64,000 nt of DNA from Candidatus Merdivicinus excrementipullorum (GTDB lineage Bacteria; Bacillota; Clostridia; Oscillospirales; Ruminococcaceae), in contig DVJP01000066.1 in NCBI GenBank assembly GCA_018716725.1, positions 23,914 to 87,913 of the forward strand, in the 5' to 3' direction. The notes under the pieces are model-generated. The model was not told the DNA's origin. It did not search any database and saw only the letters and a program-made list of their open reading frames with translations. Shown piece by piece: positions 53,502 to 62,800 of the stretch (position 1 is its first letter; every line of letters begins with the position of its first letter). The position numbers and the translations under genes were made by a program.

Positions 53502-53575
53502 TCAGGGTGATGCATCATTTCGGGGGATAATGTGTCATTGAAAAATAGGATCCCATGCAAAAAGGAGGTGTTCCT

Positions 53576-54598
53576 TTGTCCGTTACCATCAAACAGATTT
53601 CCGAAATCAGCGGCGTTTCCCGGGGGACCGTGGACCGGGTGCTCCACGGCCGGGGGCGGGTCAGCCCCGAGAAGGAAGCCCTGGTGCGCCGGGTGGCGGA
53701 ACAGCTGGGGTATAAGCCCAACCTGGCGGGAAAAGCCCTGGCGGCCCGGAAAAAATCCTACACCATCGGCGTTTTGCTGACGGCGGAAGGGGTCTCCTTT
53801 TTTGACGAGGTGATCCGGGGCGTGCGGCAGGCGGCCGGGGAGCTGGCCGACTATGGGATCACCGTCATAGTAAAGACCATCAAAGGCTACAACAGCGCGG
53901 TACAGCTGCGGGAAATGGAAGCCCTGCGCCGCCAGGTAAACGCCCTGATTCTCAATCCCATCAATGAGCCGGAAATCGTGGCGGAAATCAACGCCCTGGC
54001 GAAAGACGGGGTGCCGGTGATTACGTTGAACACTGATGTGGAGGAAAGCCGCCGCCTTTGCTATATCGGCCCGGATTACCAGAAAAGCGGGGAGGCCGCC
54101 TGCGGCATGATGGGGCTTCTCCTGGCCGGAATGGGGAAAATCGGCATTCTCACCGGCTCTGTGAAAATTTTGGGTCACAACCAGCGGATTGCCGGAGTGC
54201 GCGGCGTCATCCGGGAGCGCCTGCCGGGCCTTATTGTGGAGGATTTGGACGAAACTGGGGACGACGACATCCGGGCTTACGCGGCGGCCTCCCGGATGCT
54301 CCGGAATCACCCGGATTTGGACGGCCTGATTTTAGTGGCCGCCGGGTCTTACGGGGTCTGCCGGGCAGTTTTGGAACTGCCGGAAAGGGACCGCCCCCGG
54401 ATCGTGTCCATGGACTGCGTCCCCACCACGGTGGAAATGCTCAAACGGGGCGTGATCCAGGCCACCGTCTGCCAGCAGCCCTTTACCCAGGGATATCAGG
54501 CGGTGCAGCAGGCCTTCCGCTATTTGGTCCAGGGGGAAATCCCCTCGGAAGAACGGATTTTCATGGAAACGGAAATCCGCATCCGGGAGACGGTGTGA
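53576..54598 (+). CDS. LacI-family transcriptional regulator
   Basis: I place the start at TTG 53576 (340 residues), 5-6 nt after AAGGAGGTG; ATG 53555 is upstream of that site. Residues 1-50 are the LacI helix-turn-helix (IKQISEISGVSRGTVDRVL, hinge KPNLAGKALAARKKSYTIGVLL). Residues 55-335 are a periplasmic-binding-protein-like sensor (RbsB/type 4 group, LNPINEPEIVAEINALAKDG). It probably senses a sugar and controls galM-isomerase and its own operon with xylB. Confidence 0.93.
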   Translation: MSVTIKQISEISGVSRGTVDRVLHGRGRVSPEKEALVRRVAEQLGYKPNLAGKALAARKKSYTIGVLLTAEGVSFFDEVIRGVRQAAGELADYGITVIVKTIKGYNSAVQLREMEALRRQVNALILNPINEPEIVAEINALAKDGVPVITLNTDVEESRRLCYIGPDYQKSGEAACGMMGLLLAGMGKIGILTGSVKILGHNQRIAGVRGVIRERLPGLIVEDLDETGDDDIRAYAAASRMLRNHPDLDGLILVAAGSYGVCRAVLELPERDRPRIVSMDCVPTTVEMLKRGVIQATVCQQPFTQGYQAVQQAFRYLVQGEIPSEERIFMETEIRIRETV

Positions 54599-54612
54599 AA
54601 GGGGGAGAAGAG

Positions 54613-55708
54613 ATGCGCGCATTTTTACAAGAGCTTTGCGAAGATTTCGCGGCAAACGGCAATTTCAGCGGCGTTTGCCTGTTAAAGCGGGAAAACGAGC
54701 TGGTCTTTGAAAAGGCATACGGCTTTGCAAACCGGGCGTTCCGGGTCCCCAATAGGGCGGATACCCGCTTCGACACCGCCTCTGTCACCAAGATTTTTAC
54801 GGCTGCCGCAGTTTTGCAGCTGGCTGAACAAGGCAGACTGGGGCTGTCGGACCGAATCACCGCCCTTGTGGATTTGTCCGGCACCAAAATCCCGGAGGAT
54901 GTCACCATCGAACAGCTTTTGAACCACACCTCCGGCATTGCCGACGATGCGGACGAGGTGGCGGGGGAAAGTTACGCGGCGCTCTTTGCAGACAGCCCCA
55001 ACTATGTCATTCGGGAATGCCGGGATTTCCTCAAAAATTTTGCCTGGAAGGAGCCGGTCTTCCCGGCAGGGACAGCCGCCCGGTACTGCAACTGCTCCTA
55101 TGTCCTGCTGGGGATGGCGGTGGAGGCGGTTTCGGGGGAGAATTACCGGGACTATTATAGAAAGCATATTTTTGAACCGGCCGGGATGACCCGCACCGCC
55201 TTTTTGTCCATGGAGGAAGTCAACGAAAATACCGCCGAAGGATATGAAAACGTGCAGGATGAGGCGGGACGTTTTATGGGATACCGGAAAAATATTTACT
55301 CCTTCCCGCCCCGGGGCACGCCGGACGGAGGCGCTTACACCACGGCCGGCGATCTCTGCCGCTTTGTTTGAGACAGTGCGGGAAGGGCGAATTTTGGGAA
55401 GAAGTTACGCGGACAGCTTACTCCGGCCCCACTGCCCCTTCACCAGCCCGGAACCCCGCCTGGGGCTCCCGGGGCTTTACGCCCAGAACGGCTACGGGCT
55501 GGAATTCCTCATGCTGCCCGGCAGGGAAACGCCCTTCTGTATCGGCAAGGACGGCCTGAATCCGGGCGTTTGCGCCTACGCTACCTATTATCCGCAAAAT
55601 CATATCACATTGGTCCTGCTTGCAAACCAGGACTGCAACGTCTGGGAGATGACCCGCAGGGTTCAGCGGGAAATGTTCCGTCAAAATTGGCTTGATTCCC
55701 GGCTCTGA
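54613..55708 (+). pseudogene. Beta-lactamase-fold serine hydrolase, broken by an apparent +1 frameshift
   Basis: From ATG 54613 (site GGGGGAG) the protein has the SxxK motif TASVTKIFTAA and the YxN-like YCNCSYVLLG, typical of the beta-lactamase/D-Ala carboxypeptidase class C family. The frame hits TGA at 55369-55371 after GDLCRFV, yet the family C-terminus (ETVREGRILGRSYADSLL to NWLDSRL) continues in the next frame to 55708. Removing one T at about 55366-55369 joins DLCRFV to ETVREG. It may be a real frameshift, a sequencing error or less likely programmed shifting at GTT-TGA. Confidence 0.8.
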
Positions 55709-55735
55709 CCGGAAAAATAGAAAAGAGGTAATATT

Positions 55736-57259
55736 ATGAATTACTTAATCGGCATCGACCTTGGCACATCCGCCACCAAAACCGTCCTCTTTGACCAGGA
55801 ATGCAATGTAGTTGCTTCCGCCACGGTGGAGTACCCCATGTACCAGCCGGAAAACGGCTGGGCGGAGCAGGACCCCGCCGACTGGAAAAACGCAGGCCTG
55901 GCCACCATCAAGGAAGTCTTAGAAAAATCCGGCGTTTCCGGTGAGGACGTCAAGGGCATCGGCCTTTCCGGCCAGATGCACGGCCTGGTTATGCTGGACG
56001 AAAACAATGAGGTGATCCGCCCCTCCATCATCTGGTGCGACCAGCGCACCGGCGCCGAGTGCGAGGAAATCACCCGGAAGGTGGGGAAGGAGCGGTTAAT
56101 CGAAATCACCGCAAACCCGGCGCTCACCGGCTTTACCGCCTCCAAAATCCTGTGGGTCCGCAACCATGAGCCGGAAAATTACGCCCGCTGCCGCCACATC
56201 CTCCTGCCCAAGGACTACCTGCGCTTTGTGCTGACCGGCGTTTACGCCACCGAGGTTTCCGACGCCAGCGGCATGCAGCTTTTGGACGTGCCCAACCGCT
56301 GCTGGTCCGACGAAGTGCTGGAAAAGCTGGACATTGACAAATCCCTGCTGGCAAAGGTTTACGAATCCCCGGAGGTCACCGGAACTATCCTGCCGGAAAT
56401 CGCCCAAATGACCGGCCTGTCCACCAGCACCGTGGTTGTAGGCGGCGCAGGCGACAATGCCGCCGCCGCAGTGGGCACCGGCGTTGTGGAGGACGGCAAG
56501 GCCTTCGCCACCATCGGCACCAGCGGCGTGGTGTTCGCCCATTCCGACCAAATCGCCATTGACCCCAAAGGCCGGGTCCACACCTTCTGCTGCGCCGTCC
56601 CCGGATGCTGGCACGTCATGGGCGTGACCCAGGCCGCCGGGCTTTCCCTCAAATGGTTCCGGGACAATTTCTGCCACAACTACATGGAAAAGGCGGAAAA
56701 AGAGGGGGTTGACCCCTATTACCTCATGGACAAGGACGCGGAGGCTGTCCCTGCCGGAAGCCGCCGGCTCTTCTATCTGCCCTATCTGATGGGCGAGCGC
56801 ACCCCCCACCTGAACCCTGACTGCCGGGGCGTGTTCTTCGGCTTAAACGCCATCCACGGCCAGCCGGAAATGATCCGCGCCGTTATGGAAGGCGTGTCCT
56901 ACTCCCTCACCGACTGCTACGATATCCTCTGCGGCATGGGTGTGAAACCGGAAGAAATGATGGCCTGCGGAGGCGGCGGCACCAGCGCCCTTTGGCGGCA
57001 GATGCTGGCCGATATGTTCGGATGCACCGTCAAAACCGTGGCTTCCAAAGAAGGCCCGGCTTTGGGCGTGGCTATCCTGGCCGGCGTTGGCGCAGGGCTT
57101 TACCCCAGCGTCCAGGAAGCCTGCCGGAAATTTGTAAAAACCGCCAAATCCTGCGACCCCATCCCCGAAAACGAAGAATTTTACAAAAAGGCCCATCCCC
57201 TTTACCAGAAGCTCTACGCCGATTTGGAAAAGGACTACCAGGAACTGGCAAAACTGTAA
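55736..57259 (+). CDS. xylB: Xylulokinase
   Basis: The 507-residue FGGY-family protein begins IGIDLGTSATKTVLFD. Xylulokinase-specific stretches are GLSGQMHGLVMLD, WCDQRTGAECEEI, ANPALTGFTASKILW and LLPKDYLRFVLTG; the ATP-side motif is GGGGTSALWRQMLADMF. It phosphorylates D-xylulose to xylulose 5-phosphate. No xylose isomerase is in the window. The regulator and hydrolase lie upstream in the same direction. Confidence 0.94.
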   Translation: MNYLIGIDLGTSATKTVLFDQECNVVASATVEYPMYQPENGWAEQDPADWKNAGLATIKEVLEKSGVSGEDVKGIGLSGQMHGLVMLDENNEVIRPSIIWCDQRTGAECEEITRKVGKERLIEITANPALTGFTASKILWVRNHEPENYARCRHILLPKDYLRFVLTGVYATEVSDASGMQLLDVPNRCWSDEVLEKLDIDKSLLAKVYESPEVTGTILPEIAQMTGLSTSTVVVGGAGDNAAAAVGTGVVEDGKAFATIGTSGVVFAHSDQIAIDPKGRVHTFCCAVPGCWHVMGVTQAAGLSLKWFRDNFCHNYMEKAEKEGVDPYYLMDKDAEAVPAGSRRLFYLPYLMGERTPHLNPDCRGVFFGLNAIHGQPEMIRAVMEGVSYSLTDCYDILCGMGVKPEEMMACGGGGTSALWRQMLADMFGCTVKTVASKEGPALGVAILAGVGAGLYPSVQEACRKFVKTAKSCDPIPENEEFYKKAHPLYQKLYADLEKDYQELAKL

Positions 57260-57277
57260 GCGGCAGGAGGAAGGGTT

Positions 57278-57838
57278 ATGGTTACCTGGGAACAGCTGGA
57301 AGGGGCCTGCCGAAGCTGTCAGAAGTGCCCCCTCTGGCAGACCCGCACCAACGTGGTGACGGGAGTGGGGAACCGGGAGGCGGAGGTCCTCTTTGTGGGG
57401 GAAGGCCCCGGGGAGCAGGAGGACCTGCGGGGGGACCCCTTTGTGGGGCCTGCGGGCCAGCTTTTGGATAAAATGCTGGCGGCCATCGGCCTGGACCGGA
57501 AACAGGTGTATATTGCCAATGTGGTGAAATGCCGCCCGCCCCATAACCGGGACCCTCTGCCGGAGGAGCAGGCGGCCTGCATCCACTATCTAAGGGCGCA
57601 AACACGGCTCATCCGCCCAAAAATCATTGTCTGCCTGGGGCGGATTGCCGCCCAGGCCATTATTCGGCCGGATTTCAAGATCACAAGGGAACGGGGAATC
57701 TGGGAGGAGCGGAAGGGCTTCTGGCTCATGGCTACCTACCATCCTTCCGCCCTTCTGCGGGACCCGTCCAAAAAGCGGGACGCCTGGGAGGATTTGAAAA
57801 GCCTGCGCCGGAAAATGGAGGAATTGGAATGCATTTGA
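57278..57838 (+). CDS. Family 4 uracil-DNA glycosylase
   Basis: The 186-residue protein has the Fe-S cysteines of family 4 UDGs (Cys11/14/17 in ACRSCQKCPLW, then Cys in VVKCRPPHNRDP and QAACIHYL), the active-site GEGPGEQEDLRGDPFVG, and the C-terminal HPSALLRD. It removes uracil from DNA. AGGAGGAAGG precedes ATG. It overlaps the next gene by 10 bp. Confidence 0.94.
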   Translation: MVTWEQLEGACRSCQKCPLWQTRTNVVTGVGNREAEVLFVGEGPGEQEDLRGDPFVGPAGQLLDKMLAAIGLDRKQVYIANVVKCRPPHNRDPLPEEQAACIHYLRAQTRLIRPKIIVCLGRIAAQAIIRPDFKITRERGIWEERKGFWLMATYHPSALLRDPSKKRDAWEDLKSLRRKMEELECI

Positions 57839-58695
57839 AAAAAGCCGCGGCCGGGCTGGCCGTATTTTCCGCCGGGATTGCAGCCGCAGGGATTTGGTAC
57901 GGAAACCGGACGGTGGGGCTGGAGCCCTGTTCTGTGGTCAGTTCCCGTCTGCCGGAAGAGTTTTCCGGCTTTACCATCGCCCAGGTATCCGACCTGCACA
58001 ACGCGGAATTTGGTCAGGGAAACGCCCGGCTCCTTCGGCAGCTGCGCCGTTCCCGGCCGGACGTTATCGCCATTACCGGGGACCTGATCGATTCCCGGCG
58101 CACCAATCTGAAAACTGCCTTGGAGTTTGCCGGGGAGGCGGTGAAAATCGCCCCGGTTTTGTATGTCCCCGGCAACCATGAATCCAGGATTCCCGGCTAT
58201 GAGAGGCTGAAAACCGGGCTGGAGCAGCTGGGGGTCCGGGTACTCCACAACAAGCAGCTGATTTGGAAAAAGGGGGGCGCCTCCATCCGTTTTGCAGGCA
58301 TGGCCGATCCGGATTTCAAAAGGAACCGGGGAGATGCCCGTTCCCGGGAGGATATTGCCGCCGGGCAGCTGTGCGCCTTTCCCAAAGACCCGCGGTTTAC
58401 CGTTTTATTATCCCACCGGCCGGAACTGTTTCCGGTTTACGCCGCCTTTGGGGCGGACCTGACCCTTTCCGGACACGCCCACGGCGGCCAGTTCCGGCTG
58501 CCGGGCATCGGCGGGCTTTTCGCGCCGGGGCAGGGGATTCTGCCGGAATATACCAGCGGCCTTTACCGGATCGGTCCCGCCCGGATGGCGGTGAGCCGGG
58601 GATTGGGCCGCAGCGAATTCCCTTTTCGGCTGGGGAACCGGCCGGAAATCAAGGTAATTACCCTGCGTAAATACGATAACTTATTTTCCGTTTAG
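57829..58695 (+). CDS. Membrane-anchored calcineurin-like metallophosphoesterase
   Basis: The 288-residue protein has an N-terminal hydrophobic segment (about 5-22) that may anchor it. Metal motifs are VSDLHNAEFG, GDLIDSRR, PGNHESR, LLSHRPELF and GHAHGGQ. It resembles the YkuE/YaeI group of phosphodiesterases; in B. subtilis YkuE is exported and metal-dependent. Substrate unknown. A terminator follows its stop. Confidence 0.88.
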   Translation: MHLKKAAAGLAVFSAGIAAAGIWYGNRTVGLEPCSVVSSRLPEEFSGFTIAQVSDLHNAEFGQGNARLLRQLRRSRPDVIAITGDLIDSRRTNLKTALEFAGEAVKIAPVLYVPGNHESRIPGYERLKTGLEQLGVRVLHNKQLIWKKGGASIRFAGMADPDFKRNRGDARSREDIAAGQLCAFPKDPRFTVLLSHRPELFPVYAAFGADLTLSGHAHGGQFRLPGIGGLFAPGQGILPEYTSGLYRIGPARMAVSRGLGRSEFPFRLGNRPEIKVITLRKYDNLFSV

Positions 58696-58706
58696 GACTG
58701 CGAAAA

Positions 58707-58735
58707 CCCCCGGCTTTTGCCGGGGGCTATTTTTG
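58707..58735 (+). terminator. Intrinsic terminator after the metallophosphoesterase gene
   Basis: CCCCCGGC (58707-58714) pairs with GCCGGGGG (58719-58726) over a TTTT loop and is followed by CTATTTTTGT. Confidence 0.85.
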
Positions 58736-59053
58736 TATTCGGATCTTATTCCTGTAACGTTTCCGGATTGAGGACCGATACCGCATCCCCTTGACGGAGG
58801 ATTTCTCCGTCAATTTGTTGGACGAAAAAAGCTCCCGTCCCGATCCGGGAAATTGGAAGCCTTTCTGCCGGAATCGGCCAAGGGAAACCGTCGGTGTTTT
58901 GATTCCCCGCCAGAATCGGGATTCGGAGGTTTTTTGGGCGGAAAACCCGGCGTTTTGATGCGGGGGTACCATTCTTCCCTGACGGGAATAGGATACAGCA
59001 AGCTCCTCCCCGGCAATGCGGGAATGAGCACGCGAGATCAAAGGAGGTATTTT
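58736..59053. other. Intergenic region before the collagen-like gene
   Basis: No gene is supported. A 9-bp hairpin TTGACGGAG-GATTT-CTCCGTCAA lies at 58791-58813. Reading frames through it lack start sites and family features. No sigma-A promoter is clear; a sporulation-sigma promoter would be plausible for the downstream gene but I could not identify one. Confidence 0.6.
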
Positions 59054-59497
59054 ATGAATATCTATCGCAGAGGGTGCTGCGGCAATATGTCCGGCTGCTG
59101 CAGCCAGCCGGTTTGCTGCCCCAGCACGATCATTGGGCCTACCGGTCCCACCGGTCCCCAAGGCCCCGCAGGTCCTCAAGGCCCTGTCGGCCCCCAAGGA
59201 CCCCAGGGAGCGCAAGGCCCCGCCGGTCCTGCCGGCGCTACCGGTCCCACTGGGGCAACCGGCGCAACAGGTGCGACCGGCGCTACCGGCGCGCCCGGCC
59301 CCGGCCTTACAGACGCTACGGCATTTGTGGCGGGCACCCCGTATTCTGCTGGTGACTTGGTATATTTTAACGGCAGCCTGTACCGGGTTGCTGTCAACAA
59401 CCCCACCGGCACTCCCGGCACTTCCGCTGACTTTACCCTGCTGACGGCCGCTGGCCCCACCGGAGCCACGGCGGCAGTCGTTTATGCGCAACATTGA
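59054..59497 (+). CDS. Collagen-like Cys-rich protein (probable spore-surface or exosporium type)
   Basis: The start at ATG 59054 follows AAAGGAGGT, giving 147 residues; the longer upstream frame is not supported. Residues 8-22 are cysteine-rich ([15 protein letters not shown]), then about 18 Gly-x-y triplets, first GP-rich then GAT-rich, then a C-terminal beta-rich domain ([20 protein letters not shown]). No signal peptide is seen, as for BclA-like spore proteins made in the mother cell. Cysteine-plus-collagen-stalk proteins of Clostridia are thought to form spore filaments; this is inference. Confidence 0.82.
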   Translation: MNIYRRGCCGNMSGCCSQPVCCPSTIIGPTGPTGPQGPAGPQGPVGPQGPQGAQGPAGPAGATGPTGATGATGATGATGAPGPGLTDATAFVAGTPYSAGDLVYFNGSLYRVAVNNPTGTPGTSADFTLLTAAGPTGATAAVVYAQH

Positions 59498-59809
59498 ACT
59501 GCAAAACTTCATTCCTCCAAGGGAGAAAATCAAAAAGCCGGCTTTATCGGCAATGCTTTCCGTTTAAAAGTTCGTAGCGCGCTAAACCCGGGATTTTTAG
59601 AGGGGCAAAGCCAGGAACCCATTGAGCGGCGGTTCGAAGGCGCCGGTTATTTCATCGCCCCCATAAAACAACTGCCAGAAGGGTTCCGATTCCAGCGGCA
59701 AATGTTTTGGGCCAATTGGGCTGCCAAAGGAACTTTTCCGCCAATTCTGTGATAAACGCAAAATTGTTCATAGAAATCATGAAAATAATGGATAAATAAA
59801 ATGATTCGC
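59498..59809. other. Intergenic region with a possible minus-strand gene remnant
   Basis: No recognised gene. On the minus strand a 54-codon frame (59597-59761, TTG start, no ribosome site) reads like natural protein, with SSFGSPIGPKHLPLESEPF and GGDEITGAFEPPLNGF. It may be the remnant of a lost gene. The plus strand shows nothing. Confidence 0.45.
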
Positions 59810-59839
59810 TTGTGTTTCAATAAAATTGTACAGTTATAT
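59810..59839 (+). promoter_or_regulatory. Candidate promoter of the GH38 gene
   Basis: TTGTGT (59810-59815) and TTATAT (59834-59839) with an 18-bp spacer; the -10 lies within a palindrome. Confidence 0.45.
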
Positions 59840-59847
59840 CAACTGTA
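59829..59847. promoter_or_regulatory. Palindromic operator over the GH38 promoter
   Basis: TACAGTT (59829-59835) mirrors AACTGTA (59841-59847) around ATATC, a perfect 7-5-7 inverted repeat covering the -10 and start region. It differs from the galM/lacI operators, so another regulator is expected. Confidence 0.6.
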
Positions 59848-59860
59848 ACTCAAAATCGCT

Positions 59861-62800
59861 ATGTCATCTAAAAGCGTGAAAGGTGCGGTTGCTGCAATGA
59901 TAAAAGAATGGAAAAAAGCCGCGAGGATTACAGCGGTAACCCAAACCCCCTATATGGTGGAGGACAATGGGATTTTATATTCGGAAACGGTCCTCTCTGT
60001 CCAAAACCCGGGAGAGGAGTTTGAGGCTTGGGTAAAAACTCAGGAAACTGGTCAGACTCCCTGTTGGCAGGCAGTTGGGAAAATCCCTCACGGAGAGGGA
60101 GAAATCACGGTGGATGTGCCGGAGCTGCAAGGGGACGGGAATCTGGTCACTTTTCAGCTGTGCCAGACGCAGGGAGGCGAACCGGAGGCTTCCGTTTCCC
60201 TGCCCCAGAAAAAGGTCCGCCGATGGAAGGTGTATGTTTCCCACAGCTTTCACACAGACATTGGCTATACCGACTGCCAGGAATACCTGATCCGCCAAAA
60301 ATGGCCGGAACATCTGGACGAGGCCCTCCAGTTTACAGAGGACACAAGCGGCTGGGAGGATGCCGACCAGTTCCGGCATCATATCGAATCTTCCTACCTC
60401 CTTTACGGCAGCGCCCTGCGGGTACGGGACGCCGGCTGGATGGAAACCCTGAAAGAGTATCTGAAGCAGGGCCGGCTTGCTTATTCCGCAAGCTATATGA
60501 ACTCCTCCATGGAAGTGATGAGCAGCGAGGAACTGGTGCGGTACTATTACTATTCCGGCCGGCATTTGAAAGATATTCTGGGCGTGGATTCCAGCGGCCT
60601 GGCCATGATGGTGGACAACCCCAGCATTTCCTGGTCCGGGATTGACATCATGGCCAATGCAGGCGTCAAATACATGTACCTGGGGCCTAATTTCAACTGG
60701 AAAACCCCTCGGACTGTGACAGATACTTACCCGCGGCTTTTTTACATGAAGGGGCGGAACCCGGAAAATAAAGTGCTGATTTTAAGCGGGACCCTTTACA
60801 ACCTGGACGAGATGCAGTTTGTGGACGACGGCCCCAAACCGGAACTGGTCCCTCTGGAAACTACCGTCCAGTGCACGGCCAACGCTTTGATGAATCGTTA
60901 TCACACGGAAAATTATCCCTATGACGCGGTGGTGCAGATGGTGGATCAGTACTGGGACAACGGAAAGCTCTTCCCCCGGGTCATGGAACGGATCCGGGAA
61001 ATGAACCGCCGGCGGGACGCCAAAGGACGGCCCTACCTTTACCCCAAATTCATTAACTCCAACATGAAGGATTTCTGCGCTTATATTGAGGAAAAATACG
61101 GCCCGTCCATTGCCAGTTACAGCGGCACTTTTGAAAACTGGTGGTGCTACGGCACCCCGTCGGACGCTTATTCCGCCGCCCTGGTCCGGGAGGCCCACGA
61201 CCAGCTGCCTGCGGCGGAGGCCCTTTCTGCTGCGGCCCATTGCCTGGCGCCGGGACAGCGTTATCCTTACCAGAAAATTGCGGACGCCTACAACGATATG
61301 ATGCTGTACGATGAGCATACCTTCGGCCCCGGGGATTCCTCCATGGGCGAACAGCACATCTGGAAACGGAACACCGCCATTGCCGCAAAACGGATGTCTG
61401 ATGAACTGATGGACGAGGCAGGCAGCGCCTTAAGCCGCCTGATCCCAACCCAGCGCCTTACAGTGGCAGTCTACAATCCCTTAAGCTGGAACAGAAACGA
61501 TGCTGCAAGGATTTCCCTTTCCGGCCTGCCGGCCCATTTTGACCTGGTGGACGCCGTAACCGGAAAACCGGTGTGCTATCAGAAAACAGAAGAAGGCTTT
61601 TTGGAATTCTGGGCGGAGGAGATCCCGGCATTTGGCTATAAGTGCTATGAAATCCGGGAACGGCAGGACGACCCCCAGTTCCCCTCCACCCTGGAAAAAA
61701 CGGAAAATACCCTGGAAAACCGCTTTTACCGGGTTACGTTCGATGAACGGGGCGCGGTTTGCAGCGTTGTGGATAAGCAAAACGGCGGCATTGAGCTGGT
61801 GGACGCGGACGCGCCCTATAGCCTGAATGAATTTGTCTATATGACCAGCGACTCCCATGACTATCCTGTCCGTTCCGTGGGCCGGGTGGAGGAGGCGGAG
61901 CGCCGGACTTGCCGCGGCCCTGTCTGGGGGAAAATGGTTTCCAGCGGATTCTGCCAGGGAACCGCAGGGATCCGGCAGGAGGTCATCCTCTATGACGCAG
62001 TCCCCCGGATTGATTTTGTCAACACTGTTTATAAAAACGACGCCCTGGCCTGGAACAGCCAGAATGAGGAAGGGTTCTTCGTGTTCCCGCTGCATGTGCC
62101 GGACTTTACCCTGCGGCACGAAATGCCTTCCGGCGACGTGAAGCCTTATGTGGATCCCCGCCACGCCGACCCCAATCAGGAGCGCCCGGAAATTGAGCAG
62201 TTCTACACCTCCAGCACGGATTTCTATACCGTAAACCGCTGGATCGACGCTTCCAGCCAATCCGGAAATTACGGCGTGACCCTCTCTGCAATCAGCGCGC
62301 CTATTGTCCAGTACGGGGAACGGCGGACCCTTCTTTACGATGTGGACTATAACACGGAAAAGCCCTGGGTGTACAGCTATGCCGTCAACAATAAATGGGG
62401 CACCAATTTTATGCGGACCCAGCCGGGAGTCCTGACCTTCCGCTATTCCCTGCGTTCCCATACCGGCGGGGACTGGCGCGACGGGCGTGGGGATCATTTC
62501 GGATGGGAGCAGTCCGTCCCCCTGTTCGTTCAGATGCTCCCCGGCGGGCAGGCCGGAAAACTGCCTGAAAAGCAGGGACAGTGGCTCTCTATTGACGCGG
62601 ACAACGTCGTCCTGACTGCCGCGAAAATCGCGGAGGCCAACGGGGAAGGGCTGATCCTCCGCTTTAACGAAACCTTGGGCAAAAAAACGAAGGCTTCTGT
62701 GGATCTTTCTCTGTTCCGGCCGGAATCCGCTATGGAAACAGACTTAATGGAAAACGACCGGAAGGCGGCTCTTTTGGAAAACGGCAAAGTAACATTCTCC

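Larger units (their letters stand above)
52982..53575. other. Divergent galM/lacI control region with repeats
   Basis: No gene is supported in this 594-bp stretch. It holds four TGTGC half-sites (52998, 53010, 53023, 53034), two operator palindromes, two divergent promoters, a pair of 17-bp direct repeats reading CGGCCAATTCGACGCGG (near 53181 and 53211), and four or five GTAGGGG palindromes between 53315 and 53501. Confidence 0.75.

Noticed and set aside
58853..59053. N-terminal extension of the collagen-like protein from 58853
   Set aside because: No ribosome site, and the ATG at 59054 has AAAGGAGGT at ideal spacing.
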